DNA of 64,000 nucleotides from Pseudomonas deceptionensis. Lineage in GTDB: Bacteria; Pseudomonadota; Gammaproteobacteria; Pseudomonadales; Pseudomonadaceae. The stretch lies in contig NZ_FNUD01000002.1 in the NCBI RefSeq assembly GCF_900106095.1, positions 3,741,501 through 3,805,500 on the forward strand, read 5' to 3'. The position numbers were made by a program, and so were the translations under genes. This document shows positions 27,399 to 36,556 of the stretch, in pieces. The notes below the pieces were generated by a model. The model was given only the letters and a program-made list of their open reading frames with translations, made no database searches and was not told where the DNA came from. Within the stretch, counting starts at the first letter, position 1, and each line of letters opens with the position of its first letter.

Positions 27399-27896
27399 AT
27401 GGCCAGCCTTAGTTACATGAGCATTAAAGGAAAACATCAAGGATTGATTTCAGCTGGTTGCTCTGGCGAGTCTATTGGCAATAAATGCCAGATCACTCAC
27501 CAAGACGAAATCATAGTGCTTGCCTACTCTCACGACATGGTAGCGGGGAGTGACGGTAGCGTGGGAGGTGGTCGGGGGAATCATATGCCTATCATGATTA
27601 CCAAGGGGATCGACAAGTCTTCACCTCTGCTGGCGAGTGCTTTACATGAGCGCGAGGAAATTGAATGCACAATAGATCTATATCGGACCTCCTCGGTAGG
27701 CGGCCAGGAAAAATATTATTCCATACGTCTATCCGGCGCACGCATTGCACATATTAGCCTGCAAGTCCCCCATGCTGTTCGTATGAATGACGCTGAACCA
27801 CAAGAGCTTGTATCTATTCGTTATCGAGACATTAGCTGGGTTCATATTCCAGGTGCCACAACCGCGTACAGCACTTGGAGAAATGAGAATGAATGA
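27399..27896 (+). CDS. hcp: Hcp family type VI secretion tube protein
   Basis: 165 aa Hcp-like protein (IKGKHQGLISAGCSGESIG, then CQITHQDEIIVLAYSHDM, GNHMPIMITKGIDKSSPLL, IRYRDISWVHIPGATTAYSTW). Hcp hexamers form the inner tube of the type VI secretion system and carry cargo effectors. It is an orphan: no other T6SS core gene is in the window. Start ATG 27399 fits the family and removes an implausible N-terminal extension. Its stop overlaps the next gene by 8 bp. Base composition is lower in GC than its neighbours, suggesting transfer. Confidence 0.9.
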   Translation: MASLSYMSIKGKHQGLISAGCSGESIGNKCQITHQDEIIVLAYSHDMVAGSDGSVGGGRGNHMPIMITKGIDKSSPLLASALHEREEIECTIDLYRTSSVGGQEKYYSIRLSGARIAHISLQVPHAVRMNDAEPQELVSIRYRDISWVHIPGATTAYSTWRNENE

Positions 27897-28752
27897 AGAA
27901 TCCTGTGATATCCACGATGTGACCAGGGCAGCTTCCGATTTGGCGACTGTCGGTTGCTACCTTGGTACCAGGCATTTTATTGATGGATTTACCCGGCTAC
28001 GCTTTAGCTCACTGGTTTCCTCCTACGCCAATCAGATTATACAAGCCGTTGATGAGGGGGTTATCAGCGCCTGGCGTGGGCTACAAGAGATTAGAGCCGA
28101 GCACGCCGAGCTTGAGTCCAAGGCAAAATTTTATGCTCAAAACGGTGTTGGGATTTTAGCGGGCGGCATGCAAGTTGAGGCTGGGATAGTGGTTACAGGA
28201 GCAACTGGCGGATTAGGCGTTGTGCCGGGTGCGTTTCTGGTCGCCCATGGCACAAATAATATCGCAGAGGGGGTGGCCAATATATATAACGGCCCAGATG
28301 CGCTTAGTGCTCGAGGCCCGATCAGGCGAGCTTATCAAGCTATTTTCAGAGACAGTTACAGTGGGAATGTAGCGTATTACTCAACCGACTTGTTTTTATC
28401 GGGATATGGCATGCTTCGAGCGGTACGCAAGCCTGGGGCCGTACAGTTGTTTAGATTCGATCCTATAAACAATCAAAAGGCGTACCAGCAAGCCAGTTCA
28501 CTGGCTTTGCTTTTTGAAGGTTTGGCAGATGCGATAACATTGAACTCACTTACTGACACGCACCCTTCAGAAACCCATAAGGAGCAACTGTGCTTGGTGT
28601 CGAAATTATTTACGCAACACCCCTTAATTTTGGCATATAAATGCGCAATCCAACTATCACTAACGGAATATAGATTGAAGCGTAGGCTATGTATAAGGCT
28701 CGTCCTTCGAGGGGAAAAACTTCGGTTACCCCCCAGACAATTATTCCCATGA
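27889..28752 (+). CDS. DUF4225 protein, candidate Hcp-linked T6SS effector
   Basis: 287 aa from ATG 27889, which sits 8 bases after GGAG and overlaps the hcp stop. The middle (FIDGFTRLRFSSLVSSYANQ, AKFYAQNGVGILAGGMQV, AGIVVTGATGGLGVVPGAF, VAHGTNNIAEG) matches my memory of the DUF4225 family, often encoded after hcp. The long Gly/Ala/Val hydrophobic pair resembles a membrane-inserting hairpin, so a pore-forming toxin is a fair guess. The last 47 codons are antisense to a small membrane-protein gene and look unlike the family, so the natural end may have been lost by a shift near 28540. Confidence 0.72.
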   Translation: MNEESCDIHDVTRAASDLATVGCYLGTRHFIDGFTRLRFSSLVSSYANQIIQAVDEGVISAWRGLQEIRAEHAELESKAKFYAQNGVGILAGGMQVEAGIVVTGATGGLGVVPGAFLVAHGTNNIAEGVANIYNGPDALSARGPIRRAYQAIFRDSYSGNVAYYSTDLFLSGYGMLRAVRKPGAVQLFRFDPINNQKAYQQASSLALLFEGLADAITLNSLTDTHPSETHKEQLCLVSKLFTQHPLILAYKCAIQLSLTEYRLKRRLCIRLVLRGEKLRLPPRQLFP

Positions 28753-28819
28753 GTGGTATTGAGCACCCAAAGACCAGGCAGCACACTGATAGATAATAAC
28801 GAATTTTTTGAATACTCAT
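28610..28819 (-). CDS. small two-helix membrane protein, candidate immunity protein
   Basis: 69 aa with two predicted membrane helices (YLSVCCLVFGCSIPLMGIIV and IAYASIYIPLVIVGLRIYM) and a basic tail. A strong GGAGG site lies 8 bases before ATG 28819. It runs opposite to the DUF4225 gene and overlaps its 3' end by 143 bp. Membrane immunity proteins usually accompany pore-forming toxins, so protection of the inner membrane against the DUF4225 protein is an inference. Small-protein status is supported mainly by the ribosome site and hydrophobic pattern. Confidence 0.65.
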   Translation of the reverse strand: MSIQKIRYYLSVCCLVFGCSIPLMGIIVWGVTEVFPLEGRALYIAYASIYIPLVIVGLRIYMPKLRGVA

Positions 28820-29253
28820 CCGTTCATGCCTCCTCTGCGTAGATACAGAGATTAATGTATTCCTTTGTTATAAATCAAATCTCCTTTGGGGGTTCCTGAC
28901 TTGGACTTGTACGTAGCTGTCTTTGGCTTGCGTGAGCGCTTCGCGGCGTCTCGGTTGAGAACAAGGTCCGCCCATTTCCCTGCGTACACTCATGATTGCT
29001 AATTCTATCGCAGGGCTCTGCTTTGGCGTGCAGGCCCGTTCCAACAGGATCTGATGAGGATCATTCGAACAGATACAAGGGCAGCTTTTTTGTGCGAATC
29101 CGACCTGTAGTTGATCAGATCCGCTGTGGGGGTGAGCCCTGGATAGTTTTGATGGGCGCCTGCTTCCACAGCCAGCGCGGCCAGGCGTCAGATTTGCAGG
29201 GGGCCGGGGTTTTGTAGCAAGCTGCCCGCCGCCCTTCAACCGATGGAACTTGA
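28820..29253. other. 434-bp stretch after the hcp cassette without a supported gene
   Basis: From 28874 to 29002 an open plus frame without a start reads SPLGVPDLDLYVAVFGLRER and on to a TAA. I recall this peptide as a tail on many Pseudomonas proteins near T6SS and Rhs genes, which suggests a dispersed recombination element. The opposite frame (28868-29308) is arginine/proline-rich and looks spurious. A gene-like GC level returns near 29150. Confidence 0.4.
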
Positions 29254-29691
29254 GTGTTTGAATTAACCAGCTATCTGGGCCTGTTTCTGGCCGCCTTCGG
29301 TGCCGCATCGCTTCTGCCCATGCAGTCGGAAGCCGTGCTGGTCGGCATGCTGCTGTCCGGCAAGTATGTCGCGCTGACGCTGCTGGGCGTCGCCACCCTG
29401 GGCAATGTGCTCGGCTCGGTGCTGAACTGGGTGTTGGGCCGCTCGGTCGAGCGATTTCGGCACAAGCGCTGGTTCCCGGTCAGCGGGCAAAAACTCGACA
29501 AGGCCCAGCAGTTCTATCTGCGCTATGGCCGATGGTCGCTGCTGTTGAGTTGGGTACCGATCATCGGCGACCCGCTGACCATGATCGCAGGCGTGATGCG
29601 CGAACCGCTGTGGAGTTTTGTGCTGATCGTGACCCTGGCCAAAGGGGCCAGGTACCTGCTGTTGACGGCTGCCACCCTGGGCTGGGCGTGA
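29254..29691 (+). CDS. YqaA/DedA-like small membrane protein
   Basis: 145 aa inner-membrane protein starting at GTG 29254 with GGAA upstream. It shows the SNARE-assoc/DedA-type features GAASLLPMQSEAVLVGML, GNVLGSVLNWVLGR and WVPIIGDPLTMIAGVMR. YqaA-like proteins are small relatives of DedA, linked with lipid-carrier recycling and membrane homeostasis. The exact role is unknown. It is convergent with the next gene (stops 20 bp apart). Confidence 0.88.
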   Translation: MFELTSYLGLFLAAFGAASLLPMQSEAVLVGMLLSGKYVALTLLGVATLGNVLGSVLNWVLGRSVERFRHKRWFPVSGQKLDKAQQFYLRYGRWSLLLSWVPIIGDPLTMIAGVMREPLWSFVLIVTLAKGARYLLLTAATLGWA

Positions 29692-29711
29692 ACGCCCGGC
29701 CCCCGTGGGCC

Positions 29712-30698
29712 TTAGACGGTTTTTGCAGTGATGCTGCTTTCCATCACCGGCGGGTATTCCGGCAGCCAGGATAACGGCATCAGCTGATTGTACTTTTCAT
29801 AGAACGAGGACTGAATCCGTCCGCGAATCTGCTCAAGCTGCTCGATCAGATGCGACAGCGCTTGCTGTTGCGAAGCCAGGCACACCTCGTCCTCGGACGT
29901 GTCGCTGTCAGGCAAGTTGATCGCCAGCAGTGCAATGTTCTCAGTGAAGTAAGCAGGAGCCCGCCGGCCATTGCGGTGCAACTGGTTCTCGGCGCGATAG
30001 CATTGGACAAGCCCCGTCAACAGCATCTCTGTCTTGTTCAAGCCACTGGCCAGGCGCGGTTTTATACTGCGTTTTTCTTCCAGGTTGGACTGGTAGCTGA
30101 CCACCTGCTCGTTACAGGCCAGTACATCCGACTCCAGGTTGTCGAGGAACGCTTGCTTGAGTGCCATCAGCTCGTTGCGCACGTCTGCAATTTCGTCCTG
30201 ATACACCTCAAGCGCTTCATTGCGACGCTTGCGGTACTTGGCAACCCCCGAATGTTGCTGCGCCTTGTAGGCACACAACTCCGCCTCCCGCTCACGCGCA
30301 CTGTTCTCCAGGCGCATGAGGCGTAGTGCGTAATCGCTTATCAAACTCTGCGCGGCCAGCTCGAACGCCTGATCAGACTGTGCGCAGCGACTCACCGTGC
30401 CGGTGATATCCAGCGCGTTCAGGCGGTTTTGAATCATGCTGATCCGTGACTCGCCCCACGCGAGCACTTTGTGCCGCTCCGACTCAAGTGTCGTACGCAC
30501 CTTTTCTTCAATCGCGCTCAGCCGGGTGGCTTCCACGGGGGGGTAACCCTGCTCGCCATGGCGCCTGGCGGACTCAACAATATTGAGCGTGCGCTTGAGG
30601 CTTTCAAACTCGGGCAGGATGAGTAACGGGTTGTCTGCGCGCTCGCGGCTGCGATCTGCCTGACCCAGAATATTCAACAGCTTTTTGAATAACTGCAT
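29712..30698 (-). CDS. coiled-coil hypothetical protein
   Basis: 328 aa soluble, mostly helical protein rich in Glu, Arg, Leu and Gln (for example NSAREREAELCAYKAQQHSG, KYRKRRNEALEVYQDEIADV). No signal peptide or membrane helix. I do not recognise a family. The start at ATG 30698 has GGAG 8 bases upstream; a TTG at 30716 is less likely. The C-terminus is more hydrophobic (YNQLMPLSWLPEYPPVM). Shape suggests a structural or scaffold protein; function unknown. Confidence 0.7.
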   Translation of the reverse strand: MQLFKKLLNILGQADRSRERADNPLLILPEFESLKRTLNIVESARRHGEQGYPPVEATRLSAIEEKVRTTLESERHKVLAWGESRISMIQNRLNALDITGTVSRCAQSDQAFELAAQSLISDYALRLMRLENSAREREAELCAYKAQQHSGVAKYRKRRNEALEVYQDEIADVRNELMALKQAFLDNLESDVLACNEQVVSYQSNLEEKRSIKPRLASGLNKTEMLLTGLVQCYRAENQLHRNGRRAPAYFTENIALLAINLPDSDTSEDEVCLASQQQALSHLIEQLEQIRGRIQSSFYEKYNQLMPLSWLPEYPPVMESSITAKTV

Positions 30699-31274
30699 GG
30701 CGTTCGCTCCGATCAAAGAGGTCGTGATGCCAATTCACTGATCAATACGTAACGCACGAGGCGGGCCTCGCCAGAATCGTCAGGGTCATTGAACGACTTC
30801 GGGAAAATTCAAAAAAACACATCCAGAGAAACCAGCCAAAGGAGGACGAATCAGACGCCAGTCAGCGCGACATCATCCTTGATCCCGGCAGTTAACCCTT
30901 AGTTGAGCACCATAATATCAGCGCGATAACAGGGGAACGGAAAAAATAGTGGCATATGGCTATCAACCTATCACACGTCATTGAAAAAAAAGCACTTTTT
31001 ATTTTTGATTGTTGCCTTCCTGCTCTACTCAATACGTTGAATCGGGTTGCGGTGCGCCGGGTCCGTAGCTGGCGCGCACCTGCCTGATGGGCCGAAGTGA
31101 TGTGCAAGATGAGAATAGCTATAGGTCTGCGCACGTCCAGTGATAAGCAAATTGATTGTTAACTTTTTCGGCCAACAAGAACCAACGCCCGTCCTTATTT
31201 CTTCTTTTGGCCTAAAGCCGCGGCCCGACCAGCCGATGCCCTTGAATGACATCAGGGCTAAAGGACGAATCCAC
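30699..31274. other. 576-bp AT-richer intergenic stretch
   Basis: No convincing gene on either strand. It holds promoter-like AT-rich DNA, an A8 run followed by GCAC and a T-rich run near 30985-31010 that could act as a weak terminator, and the presumed promoter of the FlxA-like gene. Frames that run through it (31140 onward on plus) lack ribosome sites. Confidence 0.5.
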
Positions 31275-31721
31275 ATGGTCGGCAGCATCAACAACCTGGC
31301 ATCCAGCCTCAATATCCAGAGTGCGCCCGGCGCAGCAGACACGTTCACCGGCAAGCCACAGGACAGCACGGCTCTGAGTGATACCGGCGCAGCAGCCAAG
31401 GACTCGATCAAGCCCCGGGCGGCCAGAGACGCCAATGCGGCCCCGCCGGCTGACGACAGCGATGACAGTTCGGACACGGTCAAACAGCTGAAAAAACAGA
31501 TCGCGCAACTGCAAAAGCAGCTCATGCAGCAGATGCAGACACTGCAAAGCATTCAGGCCAGTGACCAGAGCGCAGACGCCAAGACTGCCGCCGTCGCTGC
31601 GGCCCAGGCCCAGGTCACCGCGACCACGGCAGCGTTGCAGGCAGCGACAGCCGCCTTGCTGCAGGCACTGACGGCCCAGGGCAGCAGCGGTTCGGGTTCG
31701 ATGGTCAGTACGTCGGCCTGA
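31275..31721 (+). CDS. FlxA-like coiled-coil protein
   Basis: 148 aa, start ATG 31275 preceded by AAAGGA. The N-terminal third is Ser/Ala/Gly-rich and probably disordered. The centre has a clear heptad segment (VKQLKKQIAQLQKQLMQQM). The C-terminus is an Ala/Thr/Gln-rich helix ending in GSSGSGSMVSTSA. This layout is that of FlxA-like proteins, of unknown function though FlxA of E. coli is controlled by flagellar sigma factor. No FliA-type promoter was securely seen. Confidence 0.75.
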   Translation: MVGSINNLASSLNIQSAPGAADTFTGKPQDSTALSDTGAAAKDSIKPRAARDANAAPPADDSDDSSDTVKQLKKQIAQLQKQLMQQMQTLQSIQASDQSADAKTAAVAAAQAQVTATTAALQAATAALLQALTAQGSSGSGSMVSTSA

Positions 31722-31731
31722 TCGCTGACCC

Positions 31732-31775
31732 TGTAGCCGCTGACGAGTAGAACGAGGCTGCGTTCAGCGGCTATA
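31732..31775. repeat. single REP element, TGTAGCCGCTG family
   Basis: TGTAGCCGCTGACGAGTAGA at 31732 and its imperfect inverse TCAGCGGCTATA near 31764-31775, between the FlxA-like gene and convergent sotB. Same family as the array at 47.9 kb. Confidence 0.75.
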
Positions 31776-31797
31776 TCGGCGTATCAACACACCGCCA

Positions 31798-32970
31798 TCA
31801 TGCCCGGCTCAACCGGTACAGGGTCCAGCCATAGAACGCCAGGGCCAGCCCTGCCAGCGAGCCACCTACCAGCCCTATGTAGGCGAAACCAAGCTGGCCA
31901 CCCACCCAGCTACCGAGCAGCGCACCGCCGCCGATACCGATGTTGTAGATCCCTGAAAACATGGCCATCGCCACATCGGTCGCATCGGGTGCCAACGTCA
32001 GCACTTTGGACTGCAACGCCAGCCCGAACCCCATGATCGCCATCCCCCAGACAATGCTCAGCACCCCCAGGGTTTCAATCGTGCCGCTGGCCGGCCACAG
32101 CAACAGCAGGCTAAGCGTGAGCAACCCCACCGCCACCATCAGAAAGCGCTGCGGGCTGTACTTGTGAAACCAGCTGAAGCACAGCGAACCAATGATCCCG
32201 GCACCGCCGAACAACAGCAGAATCAGCGTCACCATGCTGCCATTCATGCCCGCCACACCCTGCACAAAGGGTTCGATGTAGCTGTAGGCGGTGAACTGGG
32301 CGGTCACCACGACGGCCGTCAGCACATAGATCGCCACCAGCGCCGGGCGCTTGAACAGAATCGGCAGGCTTCTGAGGGACCCCGAGTTCTGGCTCGGCAA
32401 CAACGGCAAGGTCTTGGTCAGCCAAAACACCAGCAATGCAGCCAGCCCGGCAATCACGATAAAGGTGGTGCGCCAGCCCATCGCTTCGCCCAGCAGACGG
32501 CCCAGGGGAACCCCCATCACCATCGCCAGCGACGTACCGGTGGCCAGCAATCCCAGCGCCTGCACCTGCTTGCCCTCTGGCGCCAGACGCACCGCCAGTG
32601 ACGCGGTAATGGACCAAAACAGTGCATGGGACAACGCTACCCCGATCCGGCTGAGCAGCAGGATCGCGAAGTTGGTCGCCAGGCTGGACAGCACGTGGCT
32701 GGCAATAAACAGTCCGAACAGCACAAGCAACAACTTGCGCCGCTCAACGTTTCGCGTCATCAGCATGATCGGCAGCGAAGCCAGGGACACCACCCATGCA
32801 TAGATCGTGAGCATCAGCCCGACCCGTGACACAGGCAGATCGAAGCTGCTGCCAATGGCGGTCAACAGACCCACAGGGACAAATTCAGTGGTATTGAACA
32901 CAAACGCGGCCAGTGCCAGTGCGATGACCGGTTGCCAGTTTGAGTGGGATGCAGAAGTGGGGTTGCTCAT
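31798..32970 (-). CDS. sotB: MFS sugar/drug efflux transporter, SotB-type
   Basis: 390 aa major facilitator with about 12 helices. The N-terminal half has [20 protein letters not shown], typical of the SotB/YdeA group, and the A-loop motif [11 protein letters not shown]. It exports arabinose-type sugars, IPTG or chloramphenicol in other bacteria; the natural substrate is not known here. Single gene; a REP lies downstream. Confidence 0.9.
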   Translation of the reverse strand: MSNPTSASHSNWQPVIALALAAFVFNTTEFVPVGLLTAIGSSFDLPVSRVGLMLTIYAWVVSLASLPIMLMTRNVERRKLLLVLFGLFIASHVLSSLATNFAILLLSRIGVALSHALFWSITASLAVRLAPEGKQVQALGLLATGTSLAMVMGVPLGRLLGEAMGWRTTFIVIAGLAALLVFWLTKTLPLLPSQNSGSLRSLPILFKRPALVAIYVLTAVVVTAQFTAYSYIEPFVQGVAGMNGSMVTLILLLFGGAGIIGSLCFSWFHKYSPQRFLMVAVGLLTLSLLLLWPASGTIETLGVLSIVWGMAIMGFGLALQSKVLTLAPDATDVAMAMFSGIYNIGIGGGALLGSWVGGQLGFAYIGLVGGSLAGLALAFYGWTLYRLSRA

Positions 32971-33191
32971 TTAAGGGGTGAACTACTCGCTATCGATGAT
33001 CTGACCGGCCCATGACTTGACCTCCCTTGCTGCCAATGCTGCATACACAACACGTGCCACATGAAAGCCTGATGAGCCAGAACCACACGGGCGGCATTCT
33101 ATAGTTTTCTCAAACGTCTGTTGATGAACATCTGGCGTCCAGCCGAGGCATTTAGCCGCACGAACGCCAGTGCCCTTTACAACCTTTGGTT

Positions 33192-34331
33192 TCAGTCGGT
33201 TTGAACCGAGGGTGAGCGCAACACAATCTCGGTTATCTCGGCCGCACGCCCCAGACGAATCGGAAAGCCGTTCCACAGGCCTGTTCCGTTGCTCACATAC
33301 AGACGCATGCCATCAACCTCATACAACCCCGAAACAAAACCTTCATTGGCCCACTGGGTGAGCACATGGGGCCCGAGAATCTGCCCGCCGTGGGTATGCC
33401 CCGACAACTGCAAATCAACGCCCTGCCCTGCATTGACCACGGCACCGGTAGGGCGATGGCTCAGCAAAATGACCGGATCACCCTCAGGTGCACCCTTCAA
33501 GGCCTGCACCACATCCGGCAACGGCAGATCAAACGGCTTGGCAGCCTTGTCGGTGATCCCGGCCAGCACCAGATCACGCCCGTTATGGGTGACCAGCACA
33601 TGTTGGTTGAGCAGCATGTGCAAGCCTAGCCGATCGAAGGCCGGCAGCCAGTTAAGGTAGTCGACGTAATATTCGTGGTTACCCGGGATCGCGAAAACTC
33701 CATATCGGGCGCGCAGATGCTGTAAGGGCCGTATATCGTCTGCACGGGCCTGGGGCGAGCCGTCGGCCAGATCGCCGGAGATCAGGATCAGATCCGGTTT
33801 CAGTGCGTTGGCCTTGTTCACTACACCCTCAAACCAGGGTGCTTGCAGCAATCTGCTGGCATGCAGGTCGGTGAGCTGCACAATGCGCAGGCCATCGAAC
33901 TCGGCGGGCAAACGCGGCAACACAATCTCCATGGTTTTAACGTCCGGCACACGGATGGCTTGCCACACCCCCACCGCAGACAGGCCCATGCTGATCACAG
34001 CCAGCGCTGCGGCCGGTTGACGCCAGGCAAGCAAGGCTCGCCCCTTTTTTCGCGACAGGGCAAAGACGGCCACCCCGACACAATCCCTTATCAACATCAG
34101 CAGCCCCATCAACACAAGGCTGCCGAATGCCCAACCCAGCACCGTGAGCACCACACCCGGGACCTCAGGGGATGCCATGCTGCCAAAGAAAGCACGGGTG
34201 ATCAGATGATGCTCGGCAATCAGTAACAGCAGTGCGCTCAGCAGCACCTTGCTGGACTTGCTCCAGGGTTGCGGCCAGATAAAACGCCAAATGACATACA
34301 CACTGATTAACGCGGTGACTAAATGAAACAT
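33192..34331 (-). CDS. membrane-anchored metallophosphoesterase, YaeI-like
   Basis: 379 aa. The first 140 residues contain about four helices. The catalytic domain follows with LTDLHASRLL (DxH), SGDLADG (GDxxD), PGNHEYYVDY (GNHE), SHRPTG and GHTHGGQ, the full set for two metal ions. Similar proteins (YaeI, YkuE) hydrolyse lipid A precursors or phosphodiesters at the membrane; the substrate here is unknown. Starts at ATG 34331. Confidence 0.92.
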   Translation of the reverse strand: MFHLVTALISVYVIWRFIWPQPWSKSSKVLLSALLLLIAEHHLITRAFFGSMASPEVPGVVLTVLGWAFGSLVLMGLLMLIRDCVGVAVFALSRKKGRALLAWRQPAAALAVISMGLSAVGVWQAIRVPDVKTMEIVLPRLPAEFDGLRIVQLTDLHASRLLQAPWFEGVVNKANALKPDLILISGDLADGSPQARADDIRPLQHLRARYGVFAIPGNHEYYVDYLNWLPAFDRLGLHMLLNQHVLVTHNGRDLVLAGITDKAAKPFDLPLPDVVQALKGAPEGDPVILLSHRPTGAVVNAGQGVDLQLSGHTHGGQILGPHVLTQWANEGFVSGLYEVDGMRLYVSNGTGLWNGFPIRLGRAAEITEIVLRSPSVQTD

Positions 34332-34467
34332 GACTGCTCCTGCTCAAAACCGCGAGTACTCGATGCAATCGCAGCTGCATGTTTAACAGGTTTTCACTCA
34401 TCAGCGCGCAAGCAACGGAGCATCAATTCAATATCAAGGCCGTTTAACACTCAGGTTTGTCTGGCTT

Positions 34468-35313
34468 TTACCGGGCGCCCCTGGAGGACTGACAGTCCTG
34501 CCATACCCCGCGTATCAGCTCCTTGAGCATCAAGGCTTCGGCCCAGCGGTCAGTGATGTCGCGGCCATCGGCCCCGGTGATGGCATAGGGCGGCGGCCCC
34601 AGTTCGCAGGTAAACGACAGGCTTGACGGCGTGTCGCTACGGGCCAGCCAGTCTTCAATCCCATACCGCCACCACCCTATAAACCGGTCCAGCCATGGCC
34701 GGTGCCGGGCGAAGCTGATGGGCACCTGCACCTGTCCGCTGCTGGCGACCCGCCCGTGAAAGCCCCAGCTGTGGCGCAAAATGCGCTGGATCAACTCATC
34801 GTCTTCAGCCGTGGCCGTCTCGGGCAGTTCACGGCCCACGACGTAGTGCGACAGGTCGGCCAGCAGTTTGAGATCTGGCAGTTGCTCCAGCAGGTCCAGG
34901 GTGAAGAACAAGTCATTGGTCAAACGATAGCGGTGGGTTTCCAGCAACACCGGGAAGTCCGCCTGCTCGGCCAGCCGCTGCCAGCCTTCGACCAGCTTTA
35001 TAGCCTGCGATAAGGTGCGGGGCCGCACGTCGGCCTGCAGTGTCAGGTGGTGGCAGCCGTAACGCGAAGCGACGTCGAGTGCCGCTGCCAGGTCATCCAC
35101 GGTACGCGGGAATACCTGGCCTTCGATCTGTAGACCCAGGGCCCTGGCCGCACGGCTCAGGTGCCCGGCATGGGGCGCGAGCCAAAAATGATCAGTAATA
35201 CCGTCAAACCCCGCAGCGGCTATTTTCTCCAACTGCGCTTCGAGTGGCAGGTCGCATTGCCCGTGATGATCCTGCATCGCCCACAGTGACTGAAACACCA
35301 GAAATTCGCGCAT
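34468..35313 (-). CDS. sugar phosphate isomerase/epimerase (TIM-barrel, AP-endonuclease 2 fold)
   Basis: 281 aa xylose-isomerase-like TIM barrel. Metal and catalytic positions are suggested by VLLETHRYR (Glu-His), LLADLSHYVVG (Asp, His), HGRVASSG and CELGPPPY (Glu). Such enzymes isomerise sugars, inosose or keto-inositol compounds (compare IolE, IolI and MocC). It is the last gene of the unit that starts with the desaturase at 37990 and begins 1 bp after the stop of the reductase gene. It would act on the product of the oxygenase. Confidence 0.85.
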   Translation of the reverse strand: MREFLVFQSLWAMQDHHGQCDLPLEAQLEKIAAAGFDGITDHFWLAPHAGHLSRAARALGLQIEGQVFPRTVDDLAAALDVASRYGCHHLTLQADVRPRTLSQAIKLVEGWQRLAEQADFPVLLETHRYRLTNDLFFTLDLLEQLPDLKLLADLSHYVVGRELPETATAEDDELIQRILRHSWGFHGRVASSGQVQVPISFARHRPWLDRFIGWWRYGIEDWLARSDTPSSLSFTCELGPPPYAITGADGRDITDRWAEALMLKELIRGVWQDCQSSRGAR

Positions 35314-35314
35314 C

Positions 35315-36556
35315 TCAGCTCCTCAGCCATTTTTTGAGCGCCACTGCGCCGTCGGCCAACATGCCGGGATCGAGCGGGACTCCACTGGCAATCAAGCGTT
35401 CACACAGCTTGATATCCCGGGCGTTACTGTTGCCCTGTCCCCAGCCGCACGCCCCTTGCAAACGTTGCTGCGCATCGAGGTAAAACAGCAAAAAACCACC
35501 GTGCGCGAGGGCCCGGCTTGCCGTGGGCGGCGTGTTGGCGATCACGCCCACAGTCTGCAAGCCGTAGTCGTAGTGGTCGGACCAAAATCCGGGAATTGCG
35601 TCGAAGGGCAATTGGGCGCCCAACAGGTTCAGCGCCGCGTGATGGGCCTGATGCTCGGCATTGCGCCAGGTTTCCTGACGTTGGTATGCCTCCTGCCCCG
35701 GCAACCGGAACTCACACACATCGCCCGCGGCATAAATATCCGCCGCGCTGGTGCGCAAGTGCGCGTCAACCCGAATGCCCTGCCCCACTTCAAGCCCGGC
35801 GGCGGCGGCCAGCTCAATATTCGGCTGCATGCCCACCCCCACCACCAGCACATCGCAGGGCAGCAGCTGGCCGTCGACCAATTGCACGGCCTCGGCACGG
35901 GCGGTGCCGAGCACCGCCTCAATCGCCACATTGAGCAGCACCCGCACGCCCTGAGTGCGATGCAGATCCAGCAACGCATCGGACATGCGCTCGGGCAGCA
36001 CCCGGGCAGCCAATCGCGGGCCAGCTTCCAGCACAGTGACCTGGCAGCCCAGCGTGTGCGCCGTCGCCGCCACTTCAAGGCCAATAAATCCGCCGCCGAC
36101 AATCACCACCCTCGCCCCCGGCTGCAACCCTGCGCGCAAGGCCAACGCTTCATCGTGGCTGCGCAGATACAGCACATTGGCCAGCTGCGCAGGCACATTG
36201 GGCAAGCGCCGCGCCCGGCCGCCCGTGGCCAGCAACAGACCCGCGTGCCTCAACTCGCTGCCATCGGCCAACTGCAACCGATGTTGCGCCGGGTGCAGTG
36301 CCAACACCGGGTTGTCGACCCAGTGTTCGATCCCCAGGTCTGCCAGATGTGCGCTGTCGCACAGACTGCAACCCGCCAGATCCGAGGTGCCCTGCAACAG
36401 GCTCTTGGACAGCGCAGGCCGCTCATAAGGCGCATGGGTTTCGTCACCGATCAGGATCAGGCGACCGCCATAGCCCTCGGCACGCAGGGTCAAGGCGGCA
36501 CGTCCGCCGGCGTGCCCGGCACCAAGAATCACCAGTGGCGCATCAACTGGAGTCAT
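35315..36556 (-). CDS. NAD(P)H-ferredoxin reductase of oxygenase system (MocF-like)
   Basis: 413 aa FAD-dependent pyridine nucleotide oxidoreductase. An N-terminal FAD site (LGAGHAGGRAALTLRAEGYG), a second dinucleotide fold (GGGFIGLEVAATAHTLG) and the FAD motif YAAGDVCEF are visible. It would pass electrons from NADH to the Rieske ferredoxin encoded just upstream (4-bp overlap at 36553-36556). Comparable to BphA4-type reductases and to MocF of rhizopine clusters. Confidence 0.9.
   Translation of the reverse strand: MTPVDAPLVILGAGHAGGRAALTLRAEGYGGRLILIGDETHAPYERPALSKSLLQGTSDLAGCSLCDSAHLADLGIEHWVDNPVLALHPAQHRLQLADGSELRHAGLLLATGGRARRLPNVPAQLANVLYLRSHDEALALRAGLQPGARVVIVGGGFIGLEVAATAHTLGCQVTVLEAGPRLAARVLPERMSDALLDLHRTQGVRVLLNVAIEAVLGTARAEAVQLVDGQLLPCDVLVVGVGMQPNIELAAAAGLEVGQGIRVDAHLRTSAADIYAAGDVCEFRLPGQEAYQRQETWRNAEHQAHHAALNLLGAQLPFDAIPGFWSDHYDYGLQTVGVIANTPPTASRALAHGGFLLFYLDAQQRLQGACGWGQGNSNARDIKLCERLIASGVPLDPGMLADGAVALKKWLRS

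Noticed and set aside
28868..29308. 146-codon minus frame upstream of the YqaA gene
   Set aside because: Arg/Pro/Ser-rich with no domain, overlaps the YqaA start and lies opposite the better-looking tail peptide frame.
32983..33276. 97-codon minus frame between sotB and the metallophosphoesterase
   Set aside because: Part of it (TGVRAAKCLGWTPDVHQ) looks protein-like, but its only ATG lies 85 bp inside the upstream gene without a ribosome site and no family was recognised. It could be a degraded fragment.
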